This document shows positions 9,159-17,513 of a DNA stretch of 64,000 bases, in pieces (position 1 is the first letter of the stretch; each line of letters begins with the position of its first letter). Origin of the DNA: Arthrobacter sp. FW306-07-I (lineage in GTDB: Bacteria > Actinomycetota > Actinomycetes > Actinomycetales > Micrococcaceae); assembly GCF_021800405.1 (NCBI RefSeq), contig NZ_CP084550.1, positions 1,798,001 to 1,862,000 of the forward strand, read 5' to 3'. The notes beneath the pieces are model-generated. The model was not told the origin of the DNA. It made no database searches and saw only the letters and a list, made by a program, of their open reading frames with translations. The position numbers were made by a program, and so were the translations under genes.

Positions 9159-9243
9159 ACCGTTTCCCATCCTAGGGACCAGCCACCCCCGGTGCACGGG
9201 TTGTCCGCTCTCAGAGGATTATGACCGGCTCCCCGTCATGGGC

Positions 9244-9597
9244 TTACTGCCAGATGGTGGCAATGGCGATGTTAAGCAGCGCCAGGCCACCGACGCCGTG
9301 CGCGAGTCCGGTGGAGACGGGCTGCCCGTTCTTGACCTTGCGTGAGCCGATGACCGCCAGGACTGCCACCACGATGGCGATGACGAACTTGATGCCCAGC
9401 TTGGCGTAGTTCGGATTGGAGTCCGGCAGGAACGGGAGGATGCCCATCATGGCGATGCCGGTGAGCAGCTGCAGGAAGGCGCCGTCACGCTGGCGCGGAT
9501 GCACGGTGGGGGTCCGCATCGTGGCAATCCAGTAGCCCACGATCATGGCGGCCCCGACGACGTGCAGGAAGACCAGGATGTTGAAGAGAATGTTCAT
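9244..9597 (-). CDS. Small four-helix membrane protein, unknown function
   Basis: 117 residues with four predicted membrane helices (about 4-25, 41-57, 67-85 and 97-115). Helix 1 contains FLHVVGAAMIVGYW; an LHxxGA pattern of this sort occurs in some haem- or copper-related membrane proteins, but no family can be assigned. The start ATG at 9597 lacks a Shine-Dalgarno and has a TAAGCT box six bases upstream (leaderless). Just behind that box is a palindrome almost identical to the three BlaI-type operators of the cyd region, which suggests joint control with respiration genes (inference). Confidence 0.75.
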   Translation of the reverse strand: MNILFNILVFLHVVGAAMIVGYWIATMRTPTVHPRQRDGAFLQLLTGIAMMGILPFLPDSNPNYAKLGIKFVIAIVVAVLAVIGSRKVKNGQPVSTGLAHGVGGLALLNIAIATIWQ

Positions 9598-9603
9598 GGC
9601 TCC

Positions 9604-9635
9604 AGCTTAGCCAGTCATTTCTACCGCCTGTAGCA
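9604..9635 (-). promoter_or_regulatory. Leaderless promoter with BlaI-like operator
   Basis: On the reverse strand TAAGCT (9604-9609) ends six bases before the ATG at 9597. Immediately upstream, 9619-9635 reads TTCTAC-N5-GTAGCA, one base different from the TTCTAC-N5-GTAGAA sites at 24866-24995. The palindrome lies between the -10 and -35 positions, where a repressor would block polymerase. Confidence 0.5.
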
Positions 9636-9687
9636 AAGCCACGCGGTTCCCGGACCGCGGCGGGCTGGCGGGAGTTTGGGTTAAACC

Positions 9688-9742
9688 ACGACGACGGCCC
9701 CGGCTGCGGGAGGTTTCCCACCCGCGCCGGCGCCGCCGTCGT
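9688..9742 (-). terminator. Long imperfect hairpin after sucB
   Basis: Arms of about 22 bases (ACGACG...GCGGG against CCCGC...CGTCGT) with a few mismatches and a short loop, starting about 15 bases past the sucB stop. On the reverse strand it is followed by GGTTTAA. Probable intrinsic terminator. Confidence 0.6.
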
Positions 9743-9757
9743 TGGACCCTTTGTTGG

Positions 9758-11530
9758 TTACAGTCCCAGGTCCGCTTCGAACGCGCCTTCCTCCAGGCGT
9801 GCCTTCAGGGTCTGGAGGAACCGGCCTGCATCGGCGCCGTCCACCAGGCGGTGGTCGTACGTCAGGGACAGGTACATCATGGAGCGGATGGCGATCGAGT
9901 CATCGCCGTTTTCGTCAGCAACCACCACGGGGCGCTTGACGATGGCGCCGGTGCCCAGGATGCCGACCTGCGGCTGGTTGATGATCGGGGTATCGAACAG
10001 CGCTCCAACCGAACCGATGTTGGTAATGCTGAACGTGCCGCCGGACAGTTCATCCGGACCGATCTTGCCGTCGCGGGTGCGGGAAGCAACGTCGGCGATC
10101 TTGCCGGCCAGGCCGGCGAGATTCAGGTTACCGGCGTCCGCGATGACCGGAACCAGGAGGCCCTTGTCCGTGTCGACGGCGATCGCCAGGTGCTCGGCGT
10201 TGTGGTAGGTGATCTCCTGCTTTTCCTCGTCGTAGGCAGCGTTGAGCTTGGGGTGCTGCTTGAGGGCCTCGGCAACTGCCTTGGCGATGAAGGGCAGGAA
10301 GGTCAGCTTGGTGCCGTTCTGGGCCTGGAACGAGTTCTTGGCGCGGGCACGAAGCTTGGCGACCTTGGTCATGTCCACTTCGTGGACCTGGGTCAGCTGG
10401 GTGGAGATTTCCAGCGACTCGCGCATGCGCCGGGCGATGACCTGGCGGATGCGGGGAGCCTTCTGGGTGGTGCCGCGCAGCGACGAGGCTGCACCGGCTG
10501 CAGCCGGGGCGGACGCGGCGGGGGCTGCTGCCGGAGCAGCGGCGGGAGCGGGGGCAGCCTTGGCCTCGGCGGCGGCGATGACATCCTGCTTGCGGATGCG
10601 GCCGCCAACACCGGTGCCGGAGAGGCTGGAGATGTCCACGCCGTGCTGGTTGGCAAGCTTGCGGACCAGGGGGGTGACGTAGCCGGACTCGGATCCGCCG
10701 GCCGGAGCTGCTTCCTGGGCTGGCGGAGCAGCGGGAGCCTGGGCGGCGGGAGCCGGGGCAGCCTGCGGTGCAGCCTGCTCAGGGGCCTGCTGGGCAGGAA
10801 CAGCCTGGGCGGGAGCGGTCTGCGCGGGAGCGGACTCTGCCGGTGCGGGCTTGGGGGCTTCCTGCTGGGGAGCGGCGGGTGCAGCCTCCGGAGCCGCGGC
10901 AGCGGGAGCGCCCGAGCCGATGACGGCGAGTACGGAGCCCACCTCGGCCGTTTCGTCCTCGTTGACCCGGATTTCCTGCAGGGTGCCGGCAACGGGGGAG
11001 GGGATCTCGGTGTCCACCTTGTCGGTGGAGACTTCGAGCAGCGGCTCGTCAACGTCGACGGAATCGCCAATGGCCTTCAGCCAGCGGGTCACGGTGCCTT
11101 CGGTGACGCTTTCGCCGAGTGCGGGGAGGGTGACCTCGTGGCTTTCGCCGCCGCCTGCAGCGGGTGCTTCCTGGGCGGGTGCCTCCTGCGCGGGGGCTGC
11201 TTCGGCGGGTGCTTCCTGTGCGGGAGCAGCTGCAGGTGCCTCTTCGGCGGGGGCAGCCGCGGGAGCTTCAGCGGGTGCGGAACCGCCGCCGGAGCCGTCA
11301 CCGATGCGCACCAGCGGCGCACCTACCTCGGCGGTCTCATCTTCAGCGACCAGGATTTCTTCAATCACGCCAGCTACAGGAGAGGGGATTTCAGTGTCTA
11401 CTTTGTCGGTGGAGACTTCGAGCAGCGGCTCGTCCACCTCTACCCGGTCACCTACCTGCTTGAGCCAGCGGGTGACGGTTCCTTCGGTGACACTCTCACC
11501 GAGGGCGGGCAAGTTAACGGATTCAGACAT
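9758..11530 (-). CDS. sucB: Dihydrolipoamide acyltransferase (E2), 2-oxoglutarate/pyruvate dehydrogenase
   Basis: 590 residues. Two lipoyl domains (about 2-77 with K43; 131-206 with K171, both in [12 protein letters not shown]), Ala/Pro-rich swinging linkers (about 80-130 and 207-280), an E1/E3-binding domain (about 284-320, [14 protein letters not shown]) and a catalytic domain (about 355-590) with H560 and D564 in the HRLVDG motif. Transfers acyl groups from E1 to CoA. In Actinobacteria this E2 is often annotated SucB but serves pyruvate dehydrogenase (DlaT) or several complexes, so the substrate is uncertain. Start at ATG 11530 ([13 protein letters not shown]) with AAGGAG upstream. Directly downstream of lpdA; lipA and lipB, which make its cofactor, are in the same block. 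Confidence 0.93.
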   Translation of the reverse strand: MSESVNLPALGESVTEGTVTRWLKQVGDRVEVDEPLLEVSTDKVDTEIPSPVAGVIEEILVAEDETAEVGAPLVRIGDGSGGGSAPAEAPAAAPAEEAPAAAPAQEAPAEAAPAQEAPAQEAPAAGGGESHEVTLPALGESVTEGTVTRWLKAIGDSVDVDEPLLEVSTDKVDTEIPSPVAGTLQEIRVNEDETAEVGSVLAVIGSGAPAAAAPEAAPAAPQQEAPKPAPAESAPAQTAPAQAVPAQQAPEQAAPQAAPAPAAQAPAAPPAQEAAPAGGSESGYVTPLVRKLANQHGVDISSLSGTGVGGRIRKQDVIAAAEAKAAPAPAAAPAAAPAASAPAAAGAASSLRGTTQKAPRIRQVIARRMRESLEISTQLTQVHEVDMTKVAKLRARAKNSFQAQNGTKLTFLPFIAKAVAEALKQHPKLNAAYDEEKQEITYHNAEHLAIAVDTDKGLLVPVIADAGNLNLAGLAGKIADVASRTRDGKIGPDELSGGTFSITNIGSVGALFDTPIINQPQVGILGTGAIVKRPVVVADENGDDSIAIRSMMYLSLTYDHRLVDGADAGRFLQTLKARLEEGAFEADLGL

Positions 11531-11591
11531 GTCGTCCCCGTTCTCCTTATTGATCTTTAGTGCGAATGGTTGCTGCCTTGTTGGAAGCCTA

Positions 11592-11620
11592 GTGCACCCG
11601 GTCTGCGCGACCGGGTGCAC
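11592..11620 (-). terminator. Terminator between lpdA and sucB
   Basis: Perfect 12-bp stem (11592-11603 and 11609-11620) with a 5-base loop, 25 bases past the lpdA stop. It suggests that sucB is not simply co-transcribed with lpdA; a possible sucB -10 (TAAAGAT, reverse strand) lies in the 60 bases before the sucB start. Confidence 0.65.
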
Positions 11621-11644
11621 CGGGCCTGGTAATGCTGGCGAAAA

Positions 11645-13030
11645 TCAGCCGTGGAGCGGCTTGCCGGCCAGCGCCAGGTGGGCTTCGCCGAGGGCTTCGT
11701 TCTGGGTGGGGTGGGCGTGCACCAGCTGTGCCACATCCTCCGGGTAGGCTTCCCAGTTCACGATCAGCTGGGCCTCGCCCACCTGCTCGCCCATGCGGGC
11801 ACCGATCATGTGGACGCCCACCACGGGGCCGTCCTTCTGGCGGACCAGCTTGATCAGGCCCGAGGTGCCAAGGATGGAGCTCTTGCCGTTGCCGGCCAGG
11901 TTGTATTCCTGGGTCTGCACCTGGTCCTCGCCGAACTTTTCCTTGGCAGCCTTCTCGGTGTAGCCGACGGTGGCGATCTCTGGTTCGGAGTAGGTGACCT
12001 TGGGGATGTTGATGTCCTCGACCACCACGGGCTTCAGGCCGGCGATCTCCTCGGCCACGAAGATGCCCTGCTGGTAGCCGCGGTGGGCCAGCTGCACGCC
12101 GGGGACGATGTCACCGACGGCATAGATGTTGCCCACGCCGGTGTGCAGTCGCTCGTTGGTGATGACGAAGCCGCGGTCGATGGTGACGCCGGCTTCCTCG
12201 TAGCCCAGGTTGGCCGTGACGGGGCCACGGCCGACGGCGACCAGCAGCAGGTCCGCTTCGAAGGTCTTGCCGTCCACCAGGGTGACTTTGACGCCGTCGT
12301 CATTCTGCTCGACGCCCTGGAAGAAGACGCCGGTGGAGAACTTGATGCCGCGCTTCTTGAAGGCACGCTCGAAGTTCTTGACGATCGTGGCGTCCTCGTT
12401 GGGAACGAGGGAGGGCAGGCCTTCGACGATGGTCACGTCCACGCCGAACGACTTCCACACCGAGGCGAACTCGACGCCGATGACGCCGCCGCCCAGGATG
12501 ATGGCGCTCTTCGGAATGAAGTCCATGGTGAGGGCCTGGTCGGAGGTGATGACCTTGCCGCCGATTTCCAGGCCGGGAAGGGTGCGCGAGTAGGAGCCGG
12601 TGGCCAGGACGATGTTCTTGCCCTTGTAGGCGGTGCCGTTCACCACGATGGTGTCGGTGCCCTGCAGCTTGCCTTCACCCTCGATGACGGTGATGGCCTT
12701 CTTGGACTTGATCAGGCCCTGCAGGCCCTTGTACTTGCCGGCGATGATGCCGTCCTTGTACGCGTTGACGGCGTTGATATCGATGCCGTCGAGGGTGACG
12801 TTCACGCCGTACTTGGCGGAGTCACGGGCGTGGTCGGCCAGCTCTGCGGAGTGCAGCAGGGCCTTGGTGGGGATGCAGCCGTTGTGGAGGCAGGTGCCGC
12901 CCAGCTTGGCCTTCTCCACGAGGCCGACGGTGAGGCCGAGCTGTACCGCACGCAGCGCTGCAGCGTATCCGCCGCTGCCGCCACCGAGTACCAGGATGTC
13001 GAATTCTTGCGCAGTTGCCTGATCGGCCAC
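11645..13030 (-). CDS. lpdA: Dihydrolipoyl dehydrogenase (E3)
   Basis: FAD enzyme that re-oxidises dihydrolipoyl groups of E2 with NAD+. The 461-residue protein has the FAD loop LGGGSGGYAAA (15-25), the redox pair C47/C52 in GGTCLHNGCIPTK, a second nucleotide loop LGGGVIGVEFA (about 178-188) and the C-terminal H440-P...E445 catalytic dyad. Start is GTG at 13030 with GAGGGAG seven bases upstream. A terminator separates it from pepA behind and another from sucB ahead, so it appears to be its own transcript. Lpd may also feed electrons to peroxiredoxins such as the nearby OsmC. Confidence 0.96.
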   Translation of the reverse strand: MADQATAQEFDILVLGGGSGGYAAALRAVQLGLTVGLVEKAKLGGTCLHNGCIPTKALLHSAELADHARDSAKYGVNVTLDGIDINAVNAYKDGIIAGKYKGLQGLIKSKKAITVIEGEGKLQGTDTIVVNGTAYKGKNIVLATGSYSRTLPGLEIGGKVITSDQALTMDFIPKSAIILGGGVIGVEFASVWKSFGVDVTIVEGLPSLVPNEDATIVKNFERAFKKRGIKFSTGVFFQGVEQNDDGVKVTLVDGKTFEADLLLVAVGRGPVTANLGYEEAGVTIDRGFVITNERLHTGVGNIYAVGDIVPGVQLAHRGYQQGIFVAEEIAGLKPVVVEDINIPKVTYSEPEIATVGYTEKAAKEKFGEDQVQTQEYNLAGNGKSSILGTSGLIKLVRQKDGPVVGVHMIGARMGEQVGEAQLIVNWEAYPEDVAQLVHAHPTQNEALGEAHLALAGKPLHG

Positions 13031-13102
13031 TTAAACGCTCCCTCGCGTGAACGATGACGCGATCAGCGCGCATCATCTGGTCTTGGAACTTGCACTGCCG
13101 TG

Positions 13103-13164
13103 ATTATGTCAGCAGGGCAACTCTCTTGCATTTGTGACTACCGTGGTTCACCTTAGCGAACCAC
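13103..13164 (-). promoter_or_regulatory. lpdA promoter with upstream palindrome
   Basis: On the reverse strand a CATAAT -10 box (13103-13108) would start transcription near 13096, giving a leader of about 65 bases before the lpdA GTG. About 35 bases upstream is a perfect inverted repeat GTGGTTC-N8-GAACCAC (13143-13149 and 13158-13164), a good candidate operator for an unidentified regulator. Confidence 0.4.
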
Positions 13165-13216
13165 CTATCCATGCTCCACCTTGGCACTGCGTTTGTGGAG
13201 CGCTTGTGTCCAGTGT

Positions 13217-13263
13217 CACGCGGCCCTGTGGCACAGGAATCACCTGCGCCGCAGGGCCGCGTG
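13217..13263 (-). terminator. Strong hairpin after pepA
   Basis: 21-base arms (13217-13237 and 13243-13263) with two non-Watson-Crick positions and a 5-base loop, located 27 bases past the pepA stop. No U tract, but the stem is very stable. Confidence 0.7.
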
Positions 13264-13290
13264 GCAGTGGCTGTAACTGCCCAGGGGCAC

Positions 13291-14814
13291 CTAGGAGGCG
13301 GCCAGGATGTCCTCCACGTAGGCAACCAGGGTACGGACGGTGCAGCCGGTGCCCTGCTTGTGCGTGTAGCCGTACGGGCTGCCATTATTAAAGGAAGGTC
13401 CTGCAATATCGATGTGCGCCCAGGGGATCTGTTCGCCTGCCTTGTCCTTACCCACGAACTCGCGCAGGAACACGGCGGCGGTCATCATTCCGCCGTGGCG
13501 TTCGCCGATGTTGGCCAGGTCGGCCACCTGGGAGTCCAGGGTGGGTCGCAGTTCCTCCGGCAGGGGCATGGGCCAGACCAGCTCGCCTGCACGGTCCGCC
13601 GCCGCCTTGAGCGCGCCCGTGACGCTGTCCGAGCCCATGACGCCGGCGGTGCGGTTGCCGAGGGCGATCAGCTGCGCGCCGGTGAGGGTTGCGACGTCGA
13701 TGATGGCGTCCGGGTATTCGCGGCTCGCGGCGACAATGCCGTCCGCCATGACCAGGCGGCCCTCGGCGTCGGTATTGAGGACCTCCACCGTCTTGCCACC
13801 GAACATGGTCAGGACGTCGGCAGGACGTGAGGCGCCGCCCCCGGGCATGTTCTCTGCGATGCAGAGCCAGGCGGTCGCTTTAACGGGCAGGCCCAGGCCG
13901 GCGATGGCCAGGACAGTGTTAAGTACGACGGCGGCACCGGCCATGTCGCTCTTCATGTCGCCCATGTTGAGGGCCGGCTTAAGGGAGATTCCGCCGGTGT
14001 CGAAGGTGATCCCCTTGCCCACGAGGGCGACCTTGGCAGTGGCCTTGGCGGGGGAGTATTCGACCTTGACCAGCCGCGGCTGGCGCGTGGATCCCTTGCC
14101 CACGCCCATGATGCCGCCGAAACCTTCCTTCTCGAGGCGCTTCTCGTCCCAGACCGTGACTTTGACGGGCAGTCCCTTGGCCAGGTCCTTGGCGGCCTCG
14201 GCGAACGATTCGGGGTATAGGTGGCTCGGCGGGGTGTTGACCAGGGACCGGGTGGCGTTAACAGCCTTGGCCACTAGGCCGGCCCGCTTCAGCGCCACCT
14301 CCAGCTCCGGGGTGCCGGCCAGTTCGGTGAAGATGACGGCATTGCGCACCGGGTCCTTAAGTCCGTCGGAGGAAGACCGGAACTCGGTGAAGGAGTAGGC
14401 GCCCAGCGCGGCGCCCTCGGCGACGGCCGTGACGTCCTGCACCGTCGCCGTCGGGAATGCCAAAGTGACCGTGGGCAGGCCGGCCAGCTGCCGGACGGCC
14501 GATCCTGCTGCCCGGCGGAGCGACTCGCCCGTGAGCGGTCCGGTGGCGGGAACCTTGCCGACGCCGGCCAGGACCAGGATGCCTGCCCCGGTTTCGGGCA
14601 GCCCCGGCAGGCGGACCAGCTGGTCCGCGGCGCCGGTGACACCCAGCGCCTTGAGCGAGTCCCCGAGGGCCTCCGCGGACTTCGCCGTCAGGGGGTTCTC
14701 CAACAGGACGGGGCCGTCGGTTCCCTGGCCCACTCCGATGACCACTGCGTCACTGGGGTTCTTCTTAAGGTCCCGCGCGACGGTACTAAGGTTGACTTCA
14801 GTATTCTTGACCAC
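13291..14814 (-). CDS. pepA: Leucyl aminopeptidase (M17)
   Basis: 507 residues. Cytosolic di-metal exopeptidase that removes N-terminal residues from peptides. The catalytic half has the metal/lysine block GKGITFDTGGISLKP (about 272-286) and the M17 signature NTDAEGRL (about 349-356). The N-terminal half is the macro-like domain of the family. Start is GTG at 14814 with GAGGA about ten bases upstream. M. tuberculosis pepB occupies the same position relative to dlaT and lipB (from memory). It could finish peptides released by the tricorn protease encoded 5 kb away (inference). Confidence 0.95.
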   Translation of the reverse strand: MVKNTEVNLSTVARDLKKNPSDAVVIGVGQGTDGPVLLENPLTAKSAEALGDSLKALGVTGAADQLVRLPGLPETGAGILVLAGVGKVPATGPLTGESLRRAAGSAVRQLAGLPTVTLAFPTATVQDVTAVAEGAALGAYSFTEFRSSSDGLKDPVRNAVIFTELAGTPELEVALKRAGLVAKAVNATRSLVNTPPSHLYPESFAEAAKDLAKGLPVKVTVWDEKRLEKEGFGGIMGVGKGSTRQPRLVKVEYSPAKATAKVALVGKGITFDTGGISLKPALNMGDMKSDMAGAAVVLNTVLAIAGLGLPVKATAWLCIAENMPGGGASRPADVLTMFGGKTVEVLNTDAEGRLVMADGIVAASREYPDAIIDVATLTGAQLIALGNRTAGVMGSDSVTGALKAAADRAGELVWPMPLPEELRPTLDSQVADLANIGERHGGMMTAAVFLREFVGKDKAGEQIPWAHIDIAGPSFNNGSPYGYTHKQGTGCTVRTLVAYVEDILAAS

Positions 14815-15070
14815 AGGGATGAGTCCTCAATTCTCGAAACGTTCGGGCAGGGATGCATGTTGGGCGCTCTGCCATGGTGGCCCGGATCCGGCCGTTCTGG
14901 ACGGTTCCCGGGTGCGTGCAAGCCCGCCTGGCAGGCCAGTTCCGATCGTAGCCCTTCCCCGGCACCGCGGGAGAATTTCCTGAGAGGTGCGCCACACCGG
15001 CCGATGGAATGCCGGGTGTCCCTGCCGCGTTATGAATGATGTCCACCCGCACCCCTGAAAGGAACATGCC

Positions 15071-16009
15071 GTGCTTGAACGGATTTCCGGCTCCCTGCTG
15101 GACCCCGACGCGCTTTATGCCAGCAACATCGAGCTGTTCCACAGCCCGGAACTCCAGGGGCTGAACCTGGTGATGGGTTTCACCGGATTTGCCGATGCCG
15201 GCCACGTGGTGAAGCAGATCAATGCAGAGCTGCTGGACTCCCTCGATGCCCAGCCCGTTGCGGTCTTCGATGCCGACCAGCTGATCGACTACAGGTCACG
15301 GCGCCCGCACCTGAGCTTCGTCGAGGACCACATCCAGGACTACCAGGAGCCCCGGCTGGCCCTTTACCGGCTGGTTGACGGACTGGGAAAGCCGTTCCTG
15401 CTCCTGGCCGGCTTCGAGCCCGACCTGCAGTGGGAACGCTTCGCCCGCGCCGTCGTAAACATCGTGGAGAAGCTGGACGTCAACCTCGTCACCTGGATCC
15501 ACTCCATCCCCATGCCCGTGCCACATACCCGCCCCGTGGGGGTGACGGTGCAAGGGAACCGGCCCGAACTCATCGAGGGCATCTCAGTGTGGAAGCCCAC
15601 CGTTGAAGTTCCCGCCGCCGTCGGCCACATCCTGGAGCTGCGGCTGGTGGAAGCCGGACGCAACGTCGCCGGTTACGTCATCCACGTGCCCCACTACCTT
15701 GCCGAGGCCGAGTACCCCACTGCCGCCGTCGCCGGTCTGGAGTACCTTGGCGCCGCCACGTCCCTGATGCTGCCCACCGACCGGCTCCGCGAATCGGGCC
15801 GCGAGGTCAGCCGCCAGATCGCCGAGCAGATCGAAACGTCTGAGGAAGTCCAGCAGGTGGTGTCCCGCCTCGAAACCCGGTACGACGAAAAATCGGACGG
15901 CATCGTGCGCCGGTCGCTTTTGGCCAACGAGAACGACGAGCTGCCCGACGCCGACGACCTCGGCGCCGCCGTGGAGGCCTACCTGGCCAGGGAGAACCCG
16001 GGGCAGTAG
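15071..16009 (+). CDS. PAC2-family protein (proteasome assembly chaperone-like fold)
   Basis: 312 residues, typical of the actinobacterial PAC2 family, which shares its fold with eukaryotic proteasome assembly chaperone 2. Family hallmarks include LVMGFTGFADAGHVVKQI (about 36-53), LLLAGFEPDLQWERF and IPMPVPHTRP. The biochemical role in bacteria is unknown. GTG start at 15071 follows AAAGGA by seven bases; the ATG five bases earlier is out of frame. Divergent from pepA across a 256-base gap in which I see no other gene, and followed by an MFS transporter gene after 48 bases. Confidence 0.88.
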   Translation: MLERISGSLLDPDALYASNIELFHSPELQGLNLVMGFTGFADAGHVVKQINAELLDSLDAQPVAVFDADQLIDYRSRRPHLSFVEDHIQDYQEPRLALYRLVDGLGKPFLLLAGFEPDLQWERFARAVVNIVEKLDVNLVTWIHSIPMPVPHTRPVGVTVQGNRPELIEGISVWKPTVEVPAAVGHILELRLVEAGRNVAGYVIHVPHYLAEAEYPTAAVAGLEYLGAATSLMLPTDRLRESGREVSRQIAEQIETSEEVQQVVSRLETRYDEKSDGIVRRSLLANENDELPDADDLGAAVEAYLARENPGQ

Positions 16010-16057
16010 CGCTGGTCACAACTTCCGGGAAAGCGGCGTCCCGCCGGGCATAATGTA

Positions 16058-17407
16058 GTGGTGACTGCACCCCGCGCCTGGCTTATCTGGACCATTGGAA
16101 TTTTCGGGTACCTGGTGGCCGTGGCGCAGCGGACCTCGTTCGGCGTGGTGGGCCTTGAAGCCACGGAGCGCTTCCACGCCACGGCGTCCGCCATCTCCTT
16201 TTTCACTGTCCTGCAGCTGCTGGTCTACGCCGGGCTCCAGATTCCCGTGGGCCTGTTGGTGGACCGGCTTGGTTCGCGGGTGATGATTGCCGGCGGTGCG
16301 GTCCTGATGGGGCTGGGACAGCTGCAGCTGGCGTTTGCGGACAGTATTCCCGGGGGAGTCCTGGGCCGTGTCCTGGTGGGTGCCGGCGATGCAATGACGT
16401 TCATCTCCGTCATCCGGCTGATCCCGCTGTGGTTCGCCCCCGCCCGCGTCCCGCTCGTGACCCAGCTCACCGGTATGTCCGGCCAGCTGGGACAGCTGTT
16501 CAGTGTCCTGCCCTTCGCCATGGTCCTGCACCTGTCCGGCTGGACCCCCGCTTTCCTGATGCTGGCAGGGATGTCCGCGCTCGCCGTCGTACTGGTGGTC
16601 CTGCTGCTCCAGGACGCTCCCCCTGGCACCGAGCGGCCGCAGGCCCGCCAGGGGCTCCGGGCAACGGGGGCATCGCTGGCCCGGGCCTGGCGGCAGCCCG
16701 GCACGCGGCTGGGGATGTGGAGCCATTTCACCATCCAGTTCAGCGGCACCGTTTTTGCCATGACCTGGGGCTACCCGTTCCTGATTTCCGGGCAGGGCCT
16801 GGACGCAGGCACTGTTGCCGCCCTGATGGCGCTCTATGTCGCCGCGGCCATGGCGGCGGGCCCCTTCATCGGACGTTTCGTCTCGCGCCACCCACTGCGC
16901 CGCTCCACCATGGTGCTGCTGATTGCCGGCGCCACCGCAGTGGCCTGGGCTGCGGTACTGATCCTGCCCGGGCGGGCTCCGCTGTGGCTGCTGGCGGGAC
17001 TGGTGGTGGTGCTTGCCATCGGCGGCCCCGGTTCGATGATCGGCTTCGATTTCGCCCGGACGTTTAATCCGGCACACCGGATCGGCACCGCCACCGGGAT
17101 CGTGAACGTTGGCGGCTTCATTGCTGCCCTGGTGTCCATCTTCCTTATCGGCCTGGTGCTGGACCTCCTCTACGCCACCGGATTCTCGCAGGGGGTGCTG
17201 TACGGTTTGGATCCCTTCCGGCTGGCCCTGAGCGTCCAGTTCCTGCTCCTGGCCCTGGGCGCCGCCGCCATCGTGGCCTCGCGGCGGAAGGTGCGCCGGC
17301 AGATGGCCGCCCAGGGGATTGTGGTGCCGCCGCTGCGCAGTGCCCTGGCCCGGCAGCGCCGGGAAAGCCTGGCGCGCCGCCGCCAGCCAGTGCGCAGCGA
17401 CGACTGA
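16058..17407 (+). CDS. MFS transporter
   Basis: 449 residues with about 12 hydrophobic helices. The loop between helices 2 and 3 has the MFS motif GLLVDRLGSRVMIAGG, and the early segment AVAQRTSFGVVGLEA resembles the nitrate/nitrite and sugar-phosphate-like MFS groups. The substrate cannot be told. The C-terminus is basic. The start is one of two consecutive GTG codons (16058 or 16061). No Shine-Dalgarno is seen; TAATGT at 16051-16056 may be a -10 box for a nearly leaderless mRNA. It may also be read from the PAC2 gene upstream. Confidence 0.85.
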   Translation: MVTAPRAWLIWTIGIFGYLVAVAQRTSFGVVGLEATERFHATASAISFFTVLQLLVYAGLQIPVGLLVDRLGSRVMIAGGAVLMGLGQLQLAFADSIPGGVLGRVLVGAGDAMTFISVIRLIPLWFAPARVPLVTQLTGMSGQLGQLFSVLPFAMVLHLSGWTPAFLMLAGMSALAVVLVVLLLQDAPPGTERPQARQGLRATGASLARAWRQPGTRLGMWSHFTIQFSGTVFAMTWGYPFLISGQGLDAGTVAALMALYVAAAMAAGPFIGRFVSRHPLRRSTMVLLIAGATAVAWAAVLILPGRAPLWLLAGLVVVLAIGGPGSMIGFDFARTFNPAHRIGTATGIVNVGGFIAALVSIFLIGLVLDLLYATGFSQGVLYGLDPFRLALSVQFLLLALGAAAIVASRRKVRRQMAAQGIVVPPLRSALARQRRESLARRRQPVRSDD

Positions 17408-17513
17408 GGCATGCCTGTTCCTTCCTCTGCCACTGTTCCTCCACCGGACTGTTTGCCCACATAGCTGAACTGAGCCCTGCCAGCCCGTGCTGTGGTCGGA
17501 GAAAGCTGGAGCC

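Noticed and set aside
9121..9160. GGTTCGATCC stretch like a tRNA T-loop
   Set aside because: The flanking bases do not form a T stem and no acceptor or anticodon arms are present; the hairpin beside it is a plain GC stem.
9851..11560. Long Gly/Ser-rich open frame on the + strand over sucB
   Set aside because: It is the antisense image of the Ala/Pro-rich E2 linkers.
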